64,000 nt of DNA from QIAW01 sp035487295 (lineage in GTDB: Bacteria > Acidobacteriota > Terriglobia > Terriglobales > Acidobacteriaceae), in contig DATHMH010000043.1 in assembly GCA_035487295.1 (NCBI GenBank), positions 210,200-274,199 of the forward strand, given 5' to 3'. The notes beneath the pieces were generated by a model. That model was not told where the DNA came from, made no database searches, and saw only the letters and a program-made list of their open reading frames with translations. Positions 15,312-24,475 of the stretch are shown in pieces. The translations under genes and the position numbers were made by a program. Each line of letters starts with the position of its first letter. Positions within the stretch are counted from its first letter, which is position 1.

Positions 15312-16532
15312 ATGCTTTCTTTCCTGCTTCATTACTGGTATGAGCTTGTACCGCTTGTCCCTACGCTGGCGGGCGTAGGGTATCAGGTCCTGGTGTTTGT
15401 GGCCGTTTGGCAATTCTCTCGATTGCGCGCCAATGGCACACCCAGCTCTAATGAATTCACACCACCGGTTTCCCTCTTGAAGCCCGTGAAGGGATACGAT
15501 CCAGGCGCCTACGAAAGCTTCCGCAGTCATTGTGTTCAGGATTATCCCGAGTATGAAATCGTCTTTGGCCTGAGCCGTACGGATGACGATGCTGCGCCTC
15601 TGATCGAGCAGCTTCGCCGTGAGTTTCCCCACATAGAAATCAGGGTGGTCGTCTGCTCGCAGCTTCTGGGGATGAACCCCAAAGTCGCTAAGGTGATGCA
15701 ATTAGCTCCGGCTGCGCGTTACGAGCACCTGGTGATTAACGACGGCGATATCAGGGTTGAAAAGGATTACCTGCGACACCTGATGCGTCCTTTTAAGTCG
15801 AAAGAGGTGGGACTGGTGACCTGCCTTTACAGTGCCTCGGCAGACAAATCACTTTGCTCACGCCTGGAAGCACTTTGCCTCAGCACCGATTTTGCAGCCG
15901 GAGTGCTGGCATCCCGCACCCTGGAGGGCGGGTTGCACTTCGGGTTTGGGGCCACTCTGGCGCTGCCCCGCACCATTCTCCAGAATGTTGGGGACCTGGA
16001 GTCCCTGGTGAATTATCTTTCCGACGATTACGAATTAGGGTGCCGCATCTCGCATGCCGGATTCAAGGTGGAACTTGCTGATCAAAGTGTACAAACCTAC
16101 CTGCCACCCTACACTTGGAGCGAATTTTTCACGCATCAGATGCGGCTTATGCGGGGAGTTCGCGACTCGCGCCCCTGGGGATACCTGGGTTCGACCATTA
16201 CTTACGTCATTCCTTGGGCCATGATTACCGCGCTCATCGCGGGAGGGGCTCCGTGGTCTCTCCTGCTGCTGGCTATTGCCTGTGGGCTGCGTTTTTCTTC
16301 AGCCACTCTGGTGGCCGCCGGTGTATTGCGAGACCGGCAGATATGGCGCGATCTGTGGCTGCTCCCTTTGCGCGACTGGGCAGCCGCGATCATGTGGGTT
16401 GCAAGCTTTGCCGGGCACACTGTCATCTGGCGGGACCACGAATATATTCTGCAAGACGGCAAATTATTGTCCAAGGCCCCTGCTGCCGGCGACTCCCAGC
16501 CTCCCGTCTCTTTCTCCAGCCCGAAGCAATAA
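15312..16532 (+). CDS. hpnI: HpnI-like glycosyltransferase (GT21/ceramide glucosyltransferase family), hopanoid-type
   Basis: 406 residues from the ATG at 15312; a TTG at 15264 would add 16 residues. An N-terminal membrane helix (LVPTLAGVGYQVLVFVAVWQF) leads into a GT-A domain with PPVSLLKPVKGYDPG, the D-x-D-like INDGDIRV, and the DDYELGCRI acidic motif. HQMRLMRGVR stands in the place of the (Q/R)xxRW box. Two or three C-terminal membrane helices follow. This architecture matches ceramide glucosyltransferases and the hopanoid HpnI enzymes, which transfer N-acetylglucosamine to bacteriohopanetetrol at the inner membrane. No other hopanoid genes are in the window, so the lipid acceptor is inferred. 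Confidence 0.75.
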   Translation: MLSFLLHYWYELVPLVPTLAGVGYQVLVFVAVWQFSRLRANGTPSSNEFTPPVSLLKPVKGYDPGAYESFRSHCVQDYPEYEIVFGLSRTDDDAAPLIEQLRREFPHIEIRVVVCSQLLGMNPKVAKVMQLAPAARYEHLVINDGDIRVEKDYLRHLMRPFKSKEVGLVTCLYSASADKSLCSRLEALCLSTDFAAGVLASRTLEGGLHFGFGATLALPRTILQNVGDLESLVNYLSDDYELGCRISHAGFKVELADQSVQTYLPPYTWSEFFTHQMRLMRGVRDSRPWGYLGSTITYVIPWAMITALIAGGAPWSLLLLAIACGLRFSSATLVAAGVLRDRQIWRDLWLLPLRDWAAAIMWVASFAGHTVIWRDHEYILQDGKLLSKAPAAGDSQPPVSFSSPKQ

Positions 16533-16565
16533 AAAACTCTTCTTACAACTTACAACAGCGGAACT

Positions 16566-17549
16566 CTAAAGAATTTTCTTCCCAAAAGCGGAGATTGCCA
16601 GCTCAACCGCCAGGTCGGCGGTCTGGTTATGTTCGTCGATCACGGGATTGACTTCCACAATTTCGAAACTCAGCATACGGGCGTGGTCGGCGATGATCTC
16701 CATGGCAAGATGGGCTTCGCGGTAGGTGGCGCCCCCGCGCACCGGAGTACCCACGCCGGGCGCGTCTTCGGGATCAATCCAATCCATGTCGAGAGAAACG
16801 TGATAGCCAGCGGTATCGCGTCCGGCCAGACGCAAGGCTTCTTCCATCACAGAGCGCATGCCGCGCTCATCAATATCACGCATGGTAAAAACTTCGATTC
16901 CCGCTTTGCGAATGTTCTCTTTCTCCGCCGCGTCAATGTCACGTGCTCCCACCAGCACGCAGTTTTCCGGCGCGACTTTAGGTGAAAAATTAAAGATATC
17001 GGCCAGCTCGGGAGGTCCTAGCCCCACAAGAGCAGCCAGCGGCATGCCGTGTACATTCCCAGTAGGGGAAGTGTCGGGCGTGTTCATGTCCGCATGGGCG
17101 TCAACCCAGATGAGCCCGATCTTTTCATTTTTGCGGCGTTCAAACTCCGCCACACCCGCCACCGTTCCGGCAGCAACCGAGTGGTCGCCGCCCAGCACCA
17201 GAGGAATCTTGCCGGCTTCCAAGGTCTTCACGATCAGTTCGGCGTGCTTGGTGCAGGTTTCAGTGATTTCTTTCAGGTATTTCGCGTTGGCCTGGCCTTC
17301 TTTTTTCTGCTCGGCAATGGCCACCGGAATATTGCCGCCATCCTCGACGTCGTGGCCGAGCGCTTCGAGGCGCGCTTCCAGTCCGGCAACCCGGACGGCG
17401 GAGGGACCCATATCCACACCGCGGCGCGACTGGCCCAGGTCCAGGGGCACTCCGATCACACGGATCTTCTTGCCATGGTGGTTCTTCGCGCTCCTGGCTG
17501 CCTTGGCTGCAACTTCCGGTTTCTTCTCGATGACTGCGCTCTCAACCAT
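16566..17549 (-). CDS. rocF: arginase
   Basis: 327 residues; hydrolyses L-arginine to ornithine and urea with a binuclear Mn centre. All metal ligands are visible: H123 in GGDHSVAAG, D150/H152/D154 in VDAHADMN, and D254/D256 in SLDMDWIDP. The C-terminal motif MLSFEIVEVNPVID is intact. An N-terminal Lys/Ala-rich extension of about 27 residues precedes the first strand (KIRVIGVPLDLGQSRRGVDMGPSAVR). It is convergent with hpnI and lies downstream of asnS on the same strand with an 87-bp gap. Agmatinase and formiminoglutamase are related alternatives, but the arginase pattern GVDMGP is clear. Confidence 0.93.
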   Translation of the reverse strand: MVESAVIEKKPEVAAKAARSAKNHHGKKIRVIGVPLDLGQSRRGVDMGPSAVRVAGLEARLEALGHDVEDGGNIPVAIAEQKKEGQANAKYLKEITETCTKHAELIVKTLEAGKIPLVLGGDHSVAAGTVAGVAEFERRKNEKIGLIWVDAHADMNTPDTSPTGNVHGMPLAALVGLGPPELADIFNFSPKVAPENCVLVGARDIDAAEKENIRKAGIEVFTMRDIDERGMRSVMEEALRLAGRDTAGYHVSLDMDWIDPEDAPGVGTPVRGGATYREAHLAMEIIADHARMLSFEIVEVNPVIDEHNQTADLAVELAISAFGKKIL

Positions 17550-17636
17550 ATAAGAATCTTCGCCTTTCCGACTCTTCCAATATTGTAAGTAGTCGGGGGT
17601 GGGGTATTACTTAAGGGCAATATCTGAGCGAGCCCG

Positions 17637-18962
17637 TCATGGGTAGATACGGTTTAAGGTTCGCGCGAACGGTATGGTCTCGCGCACGTGCTCAAGACCG
17701 CAGATCCAGGCCACGGCGCGCTCGATGCCCATGCCAAAACCTCCATGAGGAACGCCGCCATATTTGCGCAGATCGAGATACCACTTGAAAGCCTCTTCCG
17801 GCAGGCCATGTTCGTGAATGCGCTTTACCAATTGTTCGTAAGAGCCGATGCGCTGGGAGCCACCGATAATCTCGCCGTATCCCTCGGGTGCCAGCACGTC
17901 CACGCACAGCGCCAACTCCAGACGCTGCGGGTCGGGCTCCATATAAAACGCCTTCACCTTCGTAGGGTAGCGATGCACCATCACCGGCTTTTCGAACCTC
18001 GATGACAGATACGTCTCATCGGGCGAGCCGAAGTCGCCGCCCCACTCGAATTTGTTTTCTACTTTGCCTTCCGCGTGGCCCTCGTGCAGCATCTTGACCG
18101 CTTCGTCATAGGTGATGCGGGGGAAGGGCGCGGTAATTTTTTCCAGCTTGCTGACATCGCGCCCGATGGTCTCAAGCTCCGGCCGGCGCTTTTCCAGGCA
18201 GCGCTGCACGATGAAGCTGATGAAGCCTTCGGCCAGATCCATGATGTCGTCGAGGGTGGCATAGGCGACTTCGGGCTCGACCATCCAGAACTCGGTAAGA
18301 TGACGCCGCGTCTTCGATTTTTCCGCGCGGAACGTTGGCCCGAACGAATAAACCTTGCCCAATGCCATTGCCGTCGCTTCGATATAAAGCTGGCCGGATT
18401 GCGTCAAGAAGGCCTGCTCATCGAAATAATTGACCGGAAACAGCGTGGTGGTTCCTTCGCAGGCAGCTGGGGTCAAAATTGGAGGATCAGTCAGCGTAAA
18501 ACCGCGCTCATCGAAGAAGTCGCGCGCTGCTTTGATGATTTCGGCACGCACGCGCAGAATAGCCGCCTGGCGCGGAGAGCGCACCCAGAGATGGCGGTTT
18601 TCCATCAGGAACTCGATGCCGTGCTCTTTCGGTGAAATAGGATAAGGATCGCCTTCAGGGACGCGCTGCACAACTTCCACGCTGCTGACATCGAGCTCGT
18701 AACCGCCGGGGGCGCGCTTATCGGCCCGCACCTTGCCTTGCACGATGACGCTCGACTCCTGGGTAAGATTCTTAACGGTATCAAACATCTCAGCAGGAAC
18801 AGCGCTCTTAGGGATGACGCCCTGCACATTACCGGTGCCGTCGCGAAAGATGGGGAACAAAAGCTTGCCGCTCTCGCGCAAGTTGTAGAGCCAGCCGCGC
18901 AAGGTGACGCCCTGGCCTTCGTGCTGGCCGAGTTCTCGAATCGTGGTGATGGGGTAATCCAT
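17637..18962 (-). CDS. asnS: asparagine--tRNA ligase
   Basis: 441 residues; class II aminoacyl-tRNA synthetase charging tRNA-Asn. Residues 15-100 are the OB-fold anticodon-binding domain (VTLRGWLYNLRESGKLLFPIF). The catalytic domain carries motif 2 around FRAEKSKTRRHLTEFWMVE and motif 3 GFGMGIERAVAWICGLEHVRE. The Glu in the WMVEPEV segment and the lack of an AspRS-type insertion point to AsnRS over AspRS. It sits in the minus-strand run ggt, isomerase, asnS, arginase. Its presence implies direct Asn-tRNA charging in this organism. Confidence 0.95.
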   Translation of the reverse strand: MDYPITTIRELGQHEGQGVTLRGWLYNLRESGKLLFPIFRDGTGNVQGVIPKSAVPAEMFDTVKNLTQESSVIVQGKVRADKRAPGGYELDVSSVEVVQRVPEGDPYPISPKEHGIEFLMENRHLWVRSPRQAAILRVRAEIIKAARDFFDERGFTLTDPPILTPAACEGTTTLFPVNYFDEQAFLTQSGQLYIEATAMALGKVYSFGPTFRAEKSKTRRHLTEFWMVEPEVAYATLDDIMDLAEGFISFIVQRCLEKRRPELETIGRDVSKLEKITAPFPRITYDEAVKMLHEGHAEGKVENKFEWGGDFGSPDETYLSSRFEKPVMVHRYPTKVKAFYMEPDPQRLELALCVDVLAPEGYGEIIGGSQRIGSYEQLVKRIHEHGLPEEAFKWYLDLRKYGGVPHGGFGMGIERAVAWICGLEHVRETIPFARTLNRIYP

Positions 18963-18963
18963 A

Positions 18964-18984
18964 GTTTAGCTTCTAGCCGTAGCT
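18964..18984. repeat. heptamer-type repeat at the asnS start
   Basis: GTTTAGC-TTCTAGC-CGTAGCT, three degenerate period-7 words beginning two bases upstream of the asnS ATG. A second period-8 tract (CAAATGGC-CAAATGCT-AATTGCCA) occupies about 19048-19076, abutting the stop of the next gene. Confidence 0.4.
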
Positions 18985-19075
18985 ATTTTGCTTGATTTCA
19001 GGATTGCAGTTTGTGCAGGTTAAGCCACCCTCGTTCTCCAATTCTCTCAAATGGCCAAATGCTAATTGCCAAGCA

Positions 19076-19915
19076 CTAAATGCTCTTTACTGTTGCCTGC
19101 TTCTCTAGAAAAGTAAATGCACTGGAAACTTTGCTGTTGATGTCACCCTGGTTTTCGCCATCGATCTCGAGCAGCAAAGGGGCGCCGTGCTGCGCTGAGC
19201 GCAGCAGCGAGATGCATTCGCTCCAATCGATCTTGCCCTCGCCTGGCCAGAGATGCGAATCCTGAATGCCGGCATTGTCGTGCAAGTGTGTGGAATAGAT
19301 ATTGTGTTTCATCACGTCGAACGCCTGCAAGACTGTACTCATAATGTGGGCGTGTCCAGCGTCGAAGCAAAAACCCACGTCACCCAGGTGCGCCGTGCTG
19401 ATAAACTCCACCAGCTTCTCGGGAGTGGAGAGTTCATTGGGAATATTTTCCAGCAGCACCTTCACTCCCAGCGGCTTGGCGAAGGCGCGCAGATGCTCCA
19501 CCGAGGTCATGGCGGCATCAAACTTGCGCTCATCGAAGACTTCGTTGCTGTTGCCCAGATGCTGCACCAGAAAGCGGAATGGCATGTGCTCGGCGCATTC
19601 CAGGGCGCGCTTGATTTCGTCCATGGCCTCAATCTGGCGCTTGCGGTCAGTCTCAACAATGTTAATAGGCTCCATAGCACCGCGCCCCCACTCTTCTTCG
19701 TCGTAGAACATGGGAGAATGCAGCGAGTGCAGTTTAACCTCACTGCTCTTGAACCAGGTGGTGAGCTCGCGCACGTGGGCGCGGTCGTGATAGTTGAAGT
19801 GCGCGCGCGCGCAGAAAACTTCAATGGCCTCGGCACCGGCGCGCGCCAGCCCATCAAGCAGCCCAGGATGCAGCCGCTGCCGCACATAGACGTAAGTAGA
19901 CGCTGCGCGAACCAT
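19076..19915 (-). CDS. sugar phosphate isomerase/epimerase (xylose isomerase-like TIM barrel)
   Basis: 279 residues. A TIM barrel of the AP-endonuclease-2/xylose-isomerase-like superfamily: AGAEAIEVFCARAHFNYHD, LHSLHSPMF, FLVQHLGNS, VKVLLENIPNE, VGFCFDAGHAHI, YSTHLHDN and APLLLEIDGE carry the usual metal ligands (Glu, Asp, His, Glu). The exact substrate is unknown; family members act on sugars, inositols or hydroxypyruvate. Its ATG shares one base with the ggt stop codon (TGATG), so it is translationally coupled to gamma-glutamyltransferase. Confidence 0.85.
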   Translation of the reverse strand: MVRAASTYVYVRQRLHPGLLDGLARAGAEAIEVFCARAHFNYHDRAHVRELTTWFKSSEVKLHSLHSPMFYDEEEWGRGAMEPINIVETDRKRQIEAMDEIKRALECAEHMPFRFLVQHLGNSNEVFDERKFDAAMTSVEHLRAFAKPLGVKVLLENIPNELSTPEKLVEFISTAHLGDVGFCFDAGHAHIMSTVLQAFDVMKHNIYSTHLHDNAGIQDSHLWPGEGKIDWSECISLLRSAQHGAPLLLEIDGENQGDINSKVSSAFTFLEKQATVKSI

Positions 19916-21702
19916 CAGTAGCCGGCCGCCTTTCCTTCGTTGCGAGCATCGCTCGCCCCCAGCCGCTCTCCCGTTTTGGGATCAACCATAATACACTCGC
20001 CGTCGCTCCAGGCCTCGCTGAAGGTAATCTTGTGTCCGCGCTGTTCCAGCAGACGGATCGTGTCCTTGGAGAATCCTGTTCTTTCCATGCGAATTTCATC
20101 GGGCAGCCATTGGTGGTGAAAGCGCGGCGCATTCACCGCCTCCTGGATACTTAAATCGTAGTCGATCACACCCATCAAGATGTTGGCAACCGTGGATATG
20201 ATGCGCCCGCCGCCCGGCGATCCTAAAATGAGAAAGGGCTTATTGTCTTTGACCACGATGGTCGGAGTCATGGAAGAGAGCGGCCGCTTATTCCCGCCAA
20301 TCGCGTTTGCCTCGCTTTGAACCAGGCCGTAAGCGTTGGGCGCGCCCGGCTTGGAGCTGAAGTCATCCATCTCATCGTTGAGCAGAAAACCCAGGCCCTC
20401 GGCGGTCACGCGCGAACCAAAAAGATCGTTGAGTGTGGTGGTTACCGCAACCGCGTTTCCCGCCGCGTCAATCACGGAATAGTGTGTCGTATTGTCGGAA
20501 TCATGCCCGCCTACGGCAGCTCCAGATTGAAGCGTTGAGACCCGGTCCAACTGGTTGAATGCACTTACCGGACGCTTCAATTCGGTGCTCACGCTGGCGC
20601 GGTTGCCATTGATGGTGTCGCGCCAGGCGTCGGCATATTTTTTGTCGAGCAGTTGCGCTACTGGAATTTTTGCAAAGTCGGGATCGCCCAGGAACTCGGC
20701 GCGGTCCATGTATGCGCGCCGGAAGGCTTCAACCGTCCAGTGAATGGAATCTGCCGAGCGATTTCCCATGCTGCTGAGCGGGACTGCCTCCAGAATATTC
20801 AGCGTCTCAAGCAACACGATCCCGCCGGAAGAGGGTGGCGGCGCGCTGATGATCTCATATCCGCGATAGTTACCGCGCAACACTGTGCGTTCTTTCACGT
20901 CGTAGTTGGCCAGGTCTTCCACGGTCATCAGACCACCGCCCTTTTGCACCGCTGCAGCCAGCTCATGCGCCAGGGCGCCACGATAAAAATCATCGGGATC
21001 TTTGGCAATGCGCTCCAGGGTCCGCGCCAGCTCAGGCTGGCGGAAAATATCGCCGTACTCGTAACGCGCGCCCTGCCGTTGCGGATTGCTGAGAAAGACT
21101 TCTTTCGATGCAGGAAACTGAGCCAGAAAATCGTCGTCGTTGAAGTCACGAGCTTCGCTATAGCTGAGCTCAAAGCCTTCCCGCGCCAGTTTGATGGCAG
21201 GCGCCATCACTACAGCGAGCGGCAGCTTGCCCCACGTCTTTTGCGCGTAGACCATGCCCTTGACCGAACCGGGAACGGCGATGGCTTTGTATCCAATCAG
21301 GCTGGTGTGCTCGCTCACGTTGCCATACGCATCCAGAAACATGTCATGCGTGGCGGCGGCGGGAGCTTTTTCGCGGTAATCGAGAAAGTGGGTTGTGCCA
21401 TCGGCCATGCGGATAAGCATGAAGCCGCCTCCGCCAATGTTCCCCGCCTGAGGATGCGTGACCGCCAGCGCGAATCCAGTGGCCACGGCAGCATCGATGG
21501 CGTTGCCGCCGCGCTTCATCATCTCCACGCCGGCTTCTGAGGCCAGTCGGTTCACGCTCACTACCATCGCGCTGTGGGCATGCACCGCGTGAGCAATGGG
21601 GTGGGCGGCGGCTCCCCATAGGGCTGCGTGAGAAATCCCGAGCACAGCCCAAAACAGGACAATGATCGCTTTCAGGAACTTGCGTTTGTAGTCGGAAATC
21701 AT
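19915..21702 (-). CDS. ggt: gamma-glutamyltransferase
   Basis: About 595 residues. I start at the ATG at 21702 because it gives a signal peptide (DYKRKFLKAIIVLFWAVLGI); a GTG at 21750 would add 16 residues. The enzyme is an autoprocessing N-terminal nucleophile hydrolase in the periplasm that cleaves glutathione and other gamma-glutamyl compounds. The processing site and nucleophile Thr are seen in NTTHYSVID, followed by AVAVTTTLNDLFGS. The oxyanion/substrate loop is GSPGGGRI. The N-terminal GGNAIDAAVATGFALAVTHPQ is diagnostic. The downstream isomerase overlaps its stop. Confidence 0.93.
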   Translation of the reverse strand: MISDYKRKFLKAIIVLFWAVLGISHAALWGAAAHPIAHAVHAHSAMVVSVNRLASEAGVEMMKRGGNAIDAAVATGFALAVTHPQAGNIGGGGFMLIRMADGTTHFLDYREKAPAAATHDMFLDAYGNVSEHTSLIGYKAIAVPGSVKGMVYAQKTWGKLPLAVVMAPAIKLAREGFELSYSEARDFNDDDFLAQFPASKEVFLSNPQRQGARYEYGDIFRQPELARTLERIAKDPDDFYRGALAHELAAAVQKGGGLMTVEDLANYDVKERTVLRGNYRGYEIISAPPPSSGGIVLLETLNILEAVPLSSMGNRSADSIHWTVEAFRRAYMDRAEFLGDPDFAKIPVAQLLDKKYADAWRDTINGNRASVSTELKRPVSAFNQLDRVSTLQSGAAVGGHDSDNTTHYSVIDAAGNAVAVTTTLNDLFGSRVTAEGLGFLLNDEMDDFSSKPGAPNAYGLVQSEANAIGGNKRPLSSMTPTIVVKDNKPFLILGSPGGGRIISTVANILMGVIDYDLSIQEAVNAPRFHHQWLPDEIRMERTGFSKDTIRLLEQRGHKITFSEAWSDGECIMVDPKTGERLGASDARNEGKAAGY

Positions 21703-21929
21703 GCGAATCGCTGGGTCGGGGGTGAAGGCAACTTGCGCCTTTAAGACCACAGATGACCCTTTGAGGCTAGCGTAACGGAAGGCAGAGAGTCAAATGGTAA
21801 TAAAGCTCTCAGTACTCAGTTTCGGAATGTTCTTCAAAGAATTAGGGAAGTTGACGAACGGAGGATTGGATCAGAGAACAATACTGGATCGGATTGCTTC
21901 CCATATTATTCCCGGGCTCTTACCGCGAA

Positions 21930-22020
21930 GGACGCAACGGATGCGAAGCACCCCACTCTTTCAGGGGGCTGAAGTCGTAGTGGAGCGCATCACGGCACGA
22001 GTAAATAAACTCGTGCCGAT
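21930..22020. repeat. REP-like intergenic element with 10-bp perfect hairpin
   Basis: CGGCACGAGT (21993-22002) and ACTCGTGCCG (22009-22018) form a perfect stem around AAATAA. Just upstream are a TTTCAGGGGGCTGAAG motif and GGACGCAACGGATGCGAAGC. It lies about 28 bp past the YjbR stop, so it may also act as its transcription terminator, although there is no T-run. The motifs resemble REP-type repeats scattered in Acidobacterial genomes. The rest of the 21751-22045 gap shows no gene. Confidence 0.5.
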
Positions 22021-22045
22021 AGATGTCTTCTCGAATCCGTGCTGT

Positions 22046-22387
22046 TCACGTCAGCTTCGCCTGCAGTTTTCTGGGCAGCTTGGCACGAACCATCTCATAG
22101 GAATTGCGGATCAGCCCCTTAAACTCACGGGCATCGAGAGCGTCGTGGCGCTGCACGCTCACCCATTTCGCGCGGGCAAGGTAGGGGGCAGGAATAATTC
22201 CATCAATTTCCGTCAGCTCGGCGAATTTCTCCGGATCGCACTTGAAGGCAATATGATGCGGCGGGTTCAGATCGGCAATTACAAATATCTTCCCGGCGAT
22301 CTTGAAGACCAGGTGATCTTCCCACTGCACGCTTTCGGTAACGTGTGGAAACGATAGGCAGTAGCGGCGGATGGCTTCAATGTTCAT
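22046..22387 (-). CDS. MmcQ/YjbR family DNA-binding-like protein
   Basis: 113 residues from the ATG at 22387; an in-frame ATG at 22411 falls inside a tandem repeat and is less likely. It shows the family pattern: IEAIRRYCLSFPHVTESVQW, HLVFKIAGKIFVIADL, PHHIAFKCDPEKFAEL, and WVSVQRHDALDAREFKGLIRNSYEMVRAKLP. YjbR-like proteins have a double-wing fold and a proposed DNA-binding role, but no established function. It is a single gene, with a REP-like hairpin downstream and period-7/8 repeats upstream. Confidence 0.85.
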   Translation of the reverse strand: MNIEAIRRYCLSFPHVTESVQWEDHLVFKIAGKIFVIADLNPPHHIAFKCDPEKFAELTEIDGIIPAPYLARAKWVSVQRHDALDAREFKGLIRNSYEMVRAKLPRKLQAKLT

Positions 22388-22393
22388 GGAGAA

Positions 22394-22421
22394 GCACTCA
22401 GCATTCAGCACTCAGCATTCA
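22394..22421. repeat. heptamer tandem repeat GCAYTCA x4
   Basis: GCACTCA-GCATTCA-GCACTCA-GCATTCA, four in-register 7-mers, ending 7 bp before the yjbR start codon on the minus strand, in the place where its RBS would lie. Confidence 0.8.
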
Positions 22422-22489
22422 GCCAATCAAACTTGCAGTTGCAACACAAAGACACAGAAGCAGGGGGAATTTGATATTGGTCACCGCAA

Positions 22490-22577
22490 AATCGGGTAAT
22501 TGTGTAATTTCGTAATCGGGTAATTGATAATTCAAAAAGCCGAAATTCAATAATGGCTCAATCGCACAATGGTTCAA
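22490..22577. repeat. octamer tandem repeats (AATCGGGT and TTCAATNN type)
   Basis: AATCGGGT-AATTGTGT-AATTTCGT-AATCGGGT-AATTGATA (22490-22529), then TTCAATAA-TGGCTCAA-TCGCACAA-TGGTTCAA (22546-22577). Both tracts are period 8 and the second uses a CAAT core, the complement of the ATTG core of the first. Confidence 0.7.
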
Positions 22578-22614
22578 TTCCGGGCTGAATGTCGATCGCT
22601 TCTCGGCTGCACCA

Positions 22615-22642
22615 CTGAGAACTGAGAACCGGGAACTGAGAA
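22615..22642. repeat. heptamer tandem repeat CTGAGAA x4
   Basis: CTGAGAA-CTGAGAA-CCGGGAA-CTGAGAA, ending 9 bp before the htrA stop codon region (minus strand). Confidence 0.8.
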
Positions 22643-22651
22643 CTACTTCTC

Positions 22652-23833
22652 TCACGCCTGCTCGTGCCGCTGCTCGCTGAGGGCGACATCGGCTTCCATC
22701 TTGCGTTTGCCGCGATAGAACGTGAGGTGCACGGTGTCGCCGGCGCGGTGCCGGTTCATTACGTGCGCCATATCCTGCTGGTCCTGAATATTCTCGCCGT
22801 CAATGGCGACGATCAAATCTCCGCCCAGCATGATCTGCATGTTGCCCAGGTAGGCGCGCTCGGTGCCGCCGCGCAATCCGGCGCGCTCGGCGGCGCTGCC
22901 GGGCGCAACCTGCAAGATCAGCACACCGTAATCGGACGCCAGGCCCATCTGGTCGGCCAGTTCAGGGCCAATGGGCAGCGTCACCACGCCCAGCGATGGC
23001 CGGCGCACCGTGCCGATCGTAATAAGGTCATTGAGCACGGCCTTGGCGGCGTTGATGGGAATGGCGAACCCCAGGCCGGCGCTCTGCCCGGCTTCGCTGA
23101 AGATGAATGTGTTCATGCCGATCACTTCGCCGCGCGAGTTGAGCAAGGGCCCGCCGGAGTTGCCGGGATTGATGGCGGCATCGGTCTGGATAGCTTCATC
23201 AATGTAGTTGCCGTTGGGGCCGCGCACCGGACGAATTGAGCTGATGATGCCGCGCGTCATCGTTCCCGCCAGGCCGAAAGGATTCCCGATGGCGTAAACC
23301 TTCTGTCCCACGGCCAGGCGCTTGGAATCGCCCAGCGTTGCGGGGTCAAGCGCCGTATCGCCGTGAATCTGAATGACCGCCAGGTCATTCACCGGATCGG
23401 TGCCTACCACCTGGGCGCGATATTTTTTCTTGTCGGAGGTAGTCACCTCGATTCCACGGTTGGCATCGGCAACCACGTGATAGTTGGTGAGGATGTGGCC
23501 CTGGCGATCGATAATGAAGCCCGACCCCTGGCCCTCTTGCGGCACTTCGCCATAAAAAAAATCAAATTGCACCGTGCGCGACGTGATGTTCACCACCGAC
23601 GGCAAAACTTTTTTGTAGACGTTGATGTTGGTCTGCTCTTCGGAATCGAAGCTCTGCGGCTCGGCCGCTTCGGTAATCTCCACATGCGCCGGCCGGGTGA
23701 CGATTTCTTCCAGCGGCCCGGCGGAACCAAAATCGCCGGCGTGATGATGAGTCGTAAAGTAGTAAAAACCGCCAACAAACAAGGCGGCCAAAGCGGTTAT
23801 CCGTAAAGAATTTTTCATACTCTCAGAATTCAT
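22652..23833 (-). CDS. HtrA/DegP-like trypsin-type serine protease with PDZ domain
   Basis: 393 residues. An N-terminal membrane anchor (residues 8-26, LRITALAALFVGGFYYF) places the protease in the periplasm. The trypsin-like domain has the catalytic triad H119 (TNYHVV), D150 (NDLAVIQI) and S226 (GNSGGPL). One PDZ domain follows at about residues 275-385 (GVLILQVAPGSAAERAGL, DLIVAIDGENIQD). A single PDZ domain and an anchor resemble DegS more than DegP. A start at codon 6 (MKNSL) is possible. It follows coaE by 5 bp and so belongs to the folD-coaE-htrA operon. Confidence 0.92.
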   Translation of the reverse strand: MNSESMKNSLRITALAALFVGGFYYFTTHHHAGDFGSAGPLEEIVTRPAHVEITEAAEPQSFDSEEQTNINVYKKVLPSVVNITSRTVQFDFFYGEVPQEGQGSGFIIDRQGHILTNYHVVADANRGIEVTTSDKKKYRAQVVGTDPVNDLAVIQIHGDTALDPATLGDSKRLAVGQKVYAIGNPFGLAGTMTRGIISSIRPVRGPNGNYIDEAIQTDAAINPGNSGGPLLNSRGEVIGMNTFIFSEAGQSAGLGFAIPINAAKAVLNDLITIGTVRRPSLGVVTLPIGPELADQMGLASDYGVLILQVAPGSAAERAGLRGGTERAYLGNMQIMLGGDLIVAIDGENIQDQQDMAHVMNRHRAGDTVHLTFYRGKRKMEADVALSEQRHEQA

Positions 23834-23838
23834 GAAGC

Positions 23839-24474
23839 TTATGATTCTTTGACCTCTGCGCTGAGGTTCCAGCTTTTTAAAGCCGCAAACAGCTCCCCTA
23901 CTTTTTTCTCCAGCTCAGCCAGGGCGCCGGCGTTCTCGATTACGAAATCCGCGGCCTTGATTTTTGCCGCATCTGGAAGCTGTGCCGCCATCCGCCGCTC
24001 GACTTCAGTGCGCGCTTCCTCCATTCCCAGTTTGGCGCGCGCGGCGAAGCGCTGCACGCGCTGCTCCGGAGTGCAGGTCACGACCACGATCTTGTCAAAG
24101 CGGTCGTGCAGGCCGGCTTCAAGAATCAGCGCCGCCTCGATCACGACGATGGAATCGGGCTCATGGACCTCGGTTTCATCCATCCATCTGGTCTCGCGCT
24201 CAATCACCGCCGGGTGCACAAGCCGGTTCAACTCGTGTACCCTGCCCCCGCCAAAGGCCTTTTCCGCCAGCTTTCGCCGGTTAATGCTGCCATCCTTTTC
24301 TACAATGTCTTCGCCAAAATGCTTCACCACTTCGGCATACACCGGCTCGCCGGGCTGCATCAGGTCGCGCGCGATCTGGTCGGCATAATTCACGTGCGCG
24401 CCGTGGCTGGCGAGCATAAGCGCAACCGTGGTTTTGCCGCAGGCCAGTCCTCCGGTCAATCCAACGCGTAGCAT
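23839..24474 (-). CDS. coaE: dephospho-CoA kinase
   Basis: 211 residues; phosphorylates the 3'-hydroxyl of dephospho-CoA, the last step of coenzyme A synthesis. The P-loop is seen at the N-terminus (GLTGGLACGKTTV, residues 5-17), followed by HGAHVNYADQIARDLMQPG and VHPAVIERE. DSIVVIEAALILEAGLHDRFD and VVVVTCTPEQRVQRFAAR are family signatures. It is slightly longer at the C-terminus than the usual 200 residues. It is one base from the folD stop and 5 bp from htrA, so the three genes are transcribed together. Confidence 0.95.
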   Translation of the reverse strand: MLRVGLTGGLACGKTTVALMLASHGAHVNYADQIARDLMQPGEPVYAEVVKHFGEDIVEKDGSINRRKLAEKAFGGGRVHELNRLVHPAVIERETRWMDETEVHEPDSIVVIEAALILEAGLHDRFDKIVVVTCTPEQRVQRFAARAKLGMEEARTEVERRMAAQLPDAAKIKAADFVIENAGALAELEKKVGELFAALKSWNLSAEVKES

Positions 24475-24475
24475 G

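Noticed and set aside
22394..22642. Possible CRISPR-like direct repeats
   Set aside because: Units are only 7-8 bp, contiguous without unique spacers; not CRISPR.
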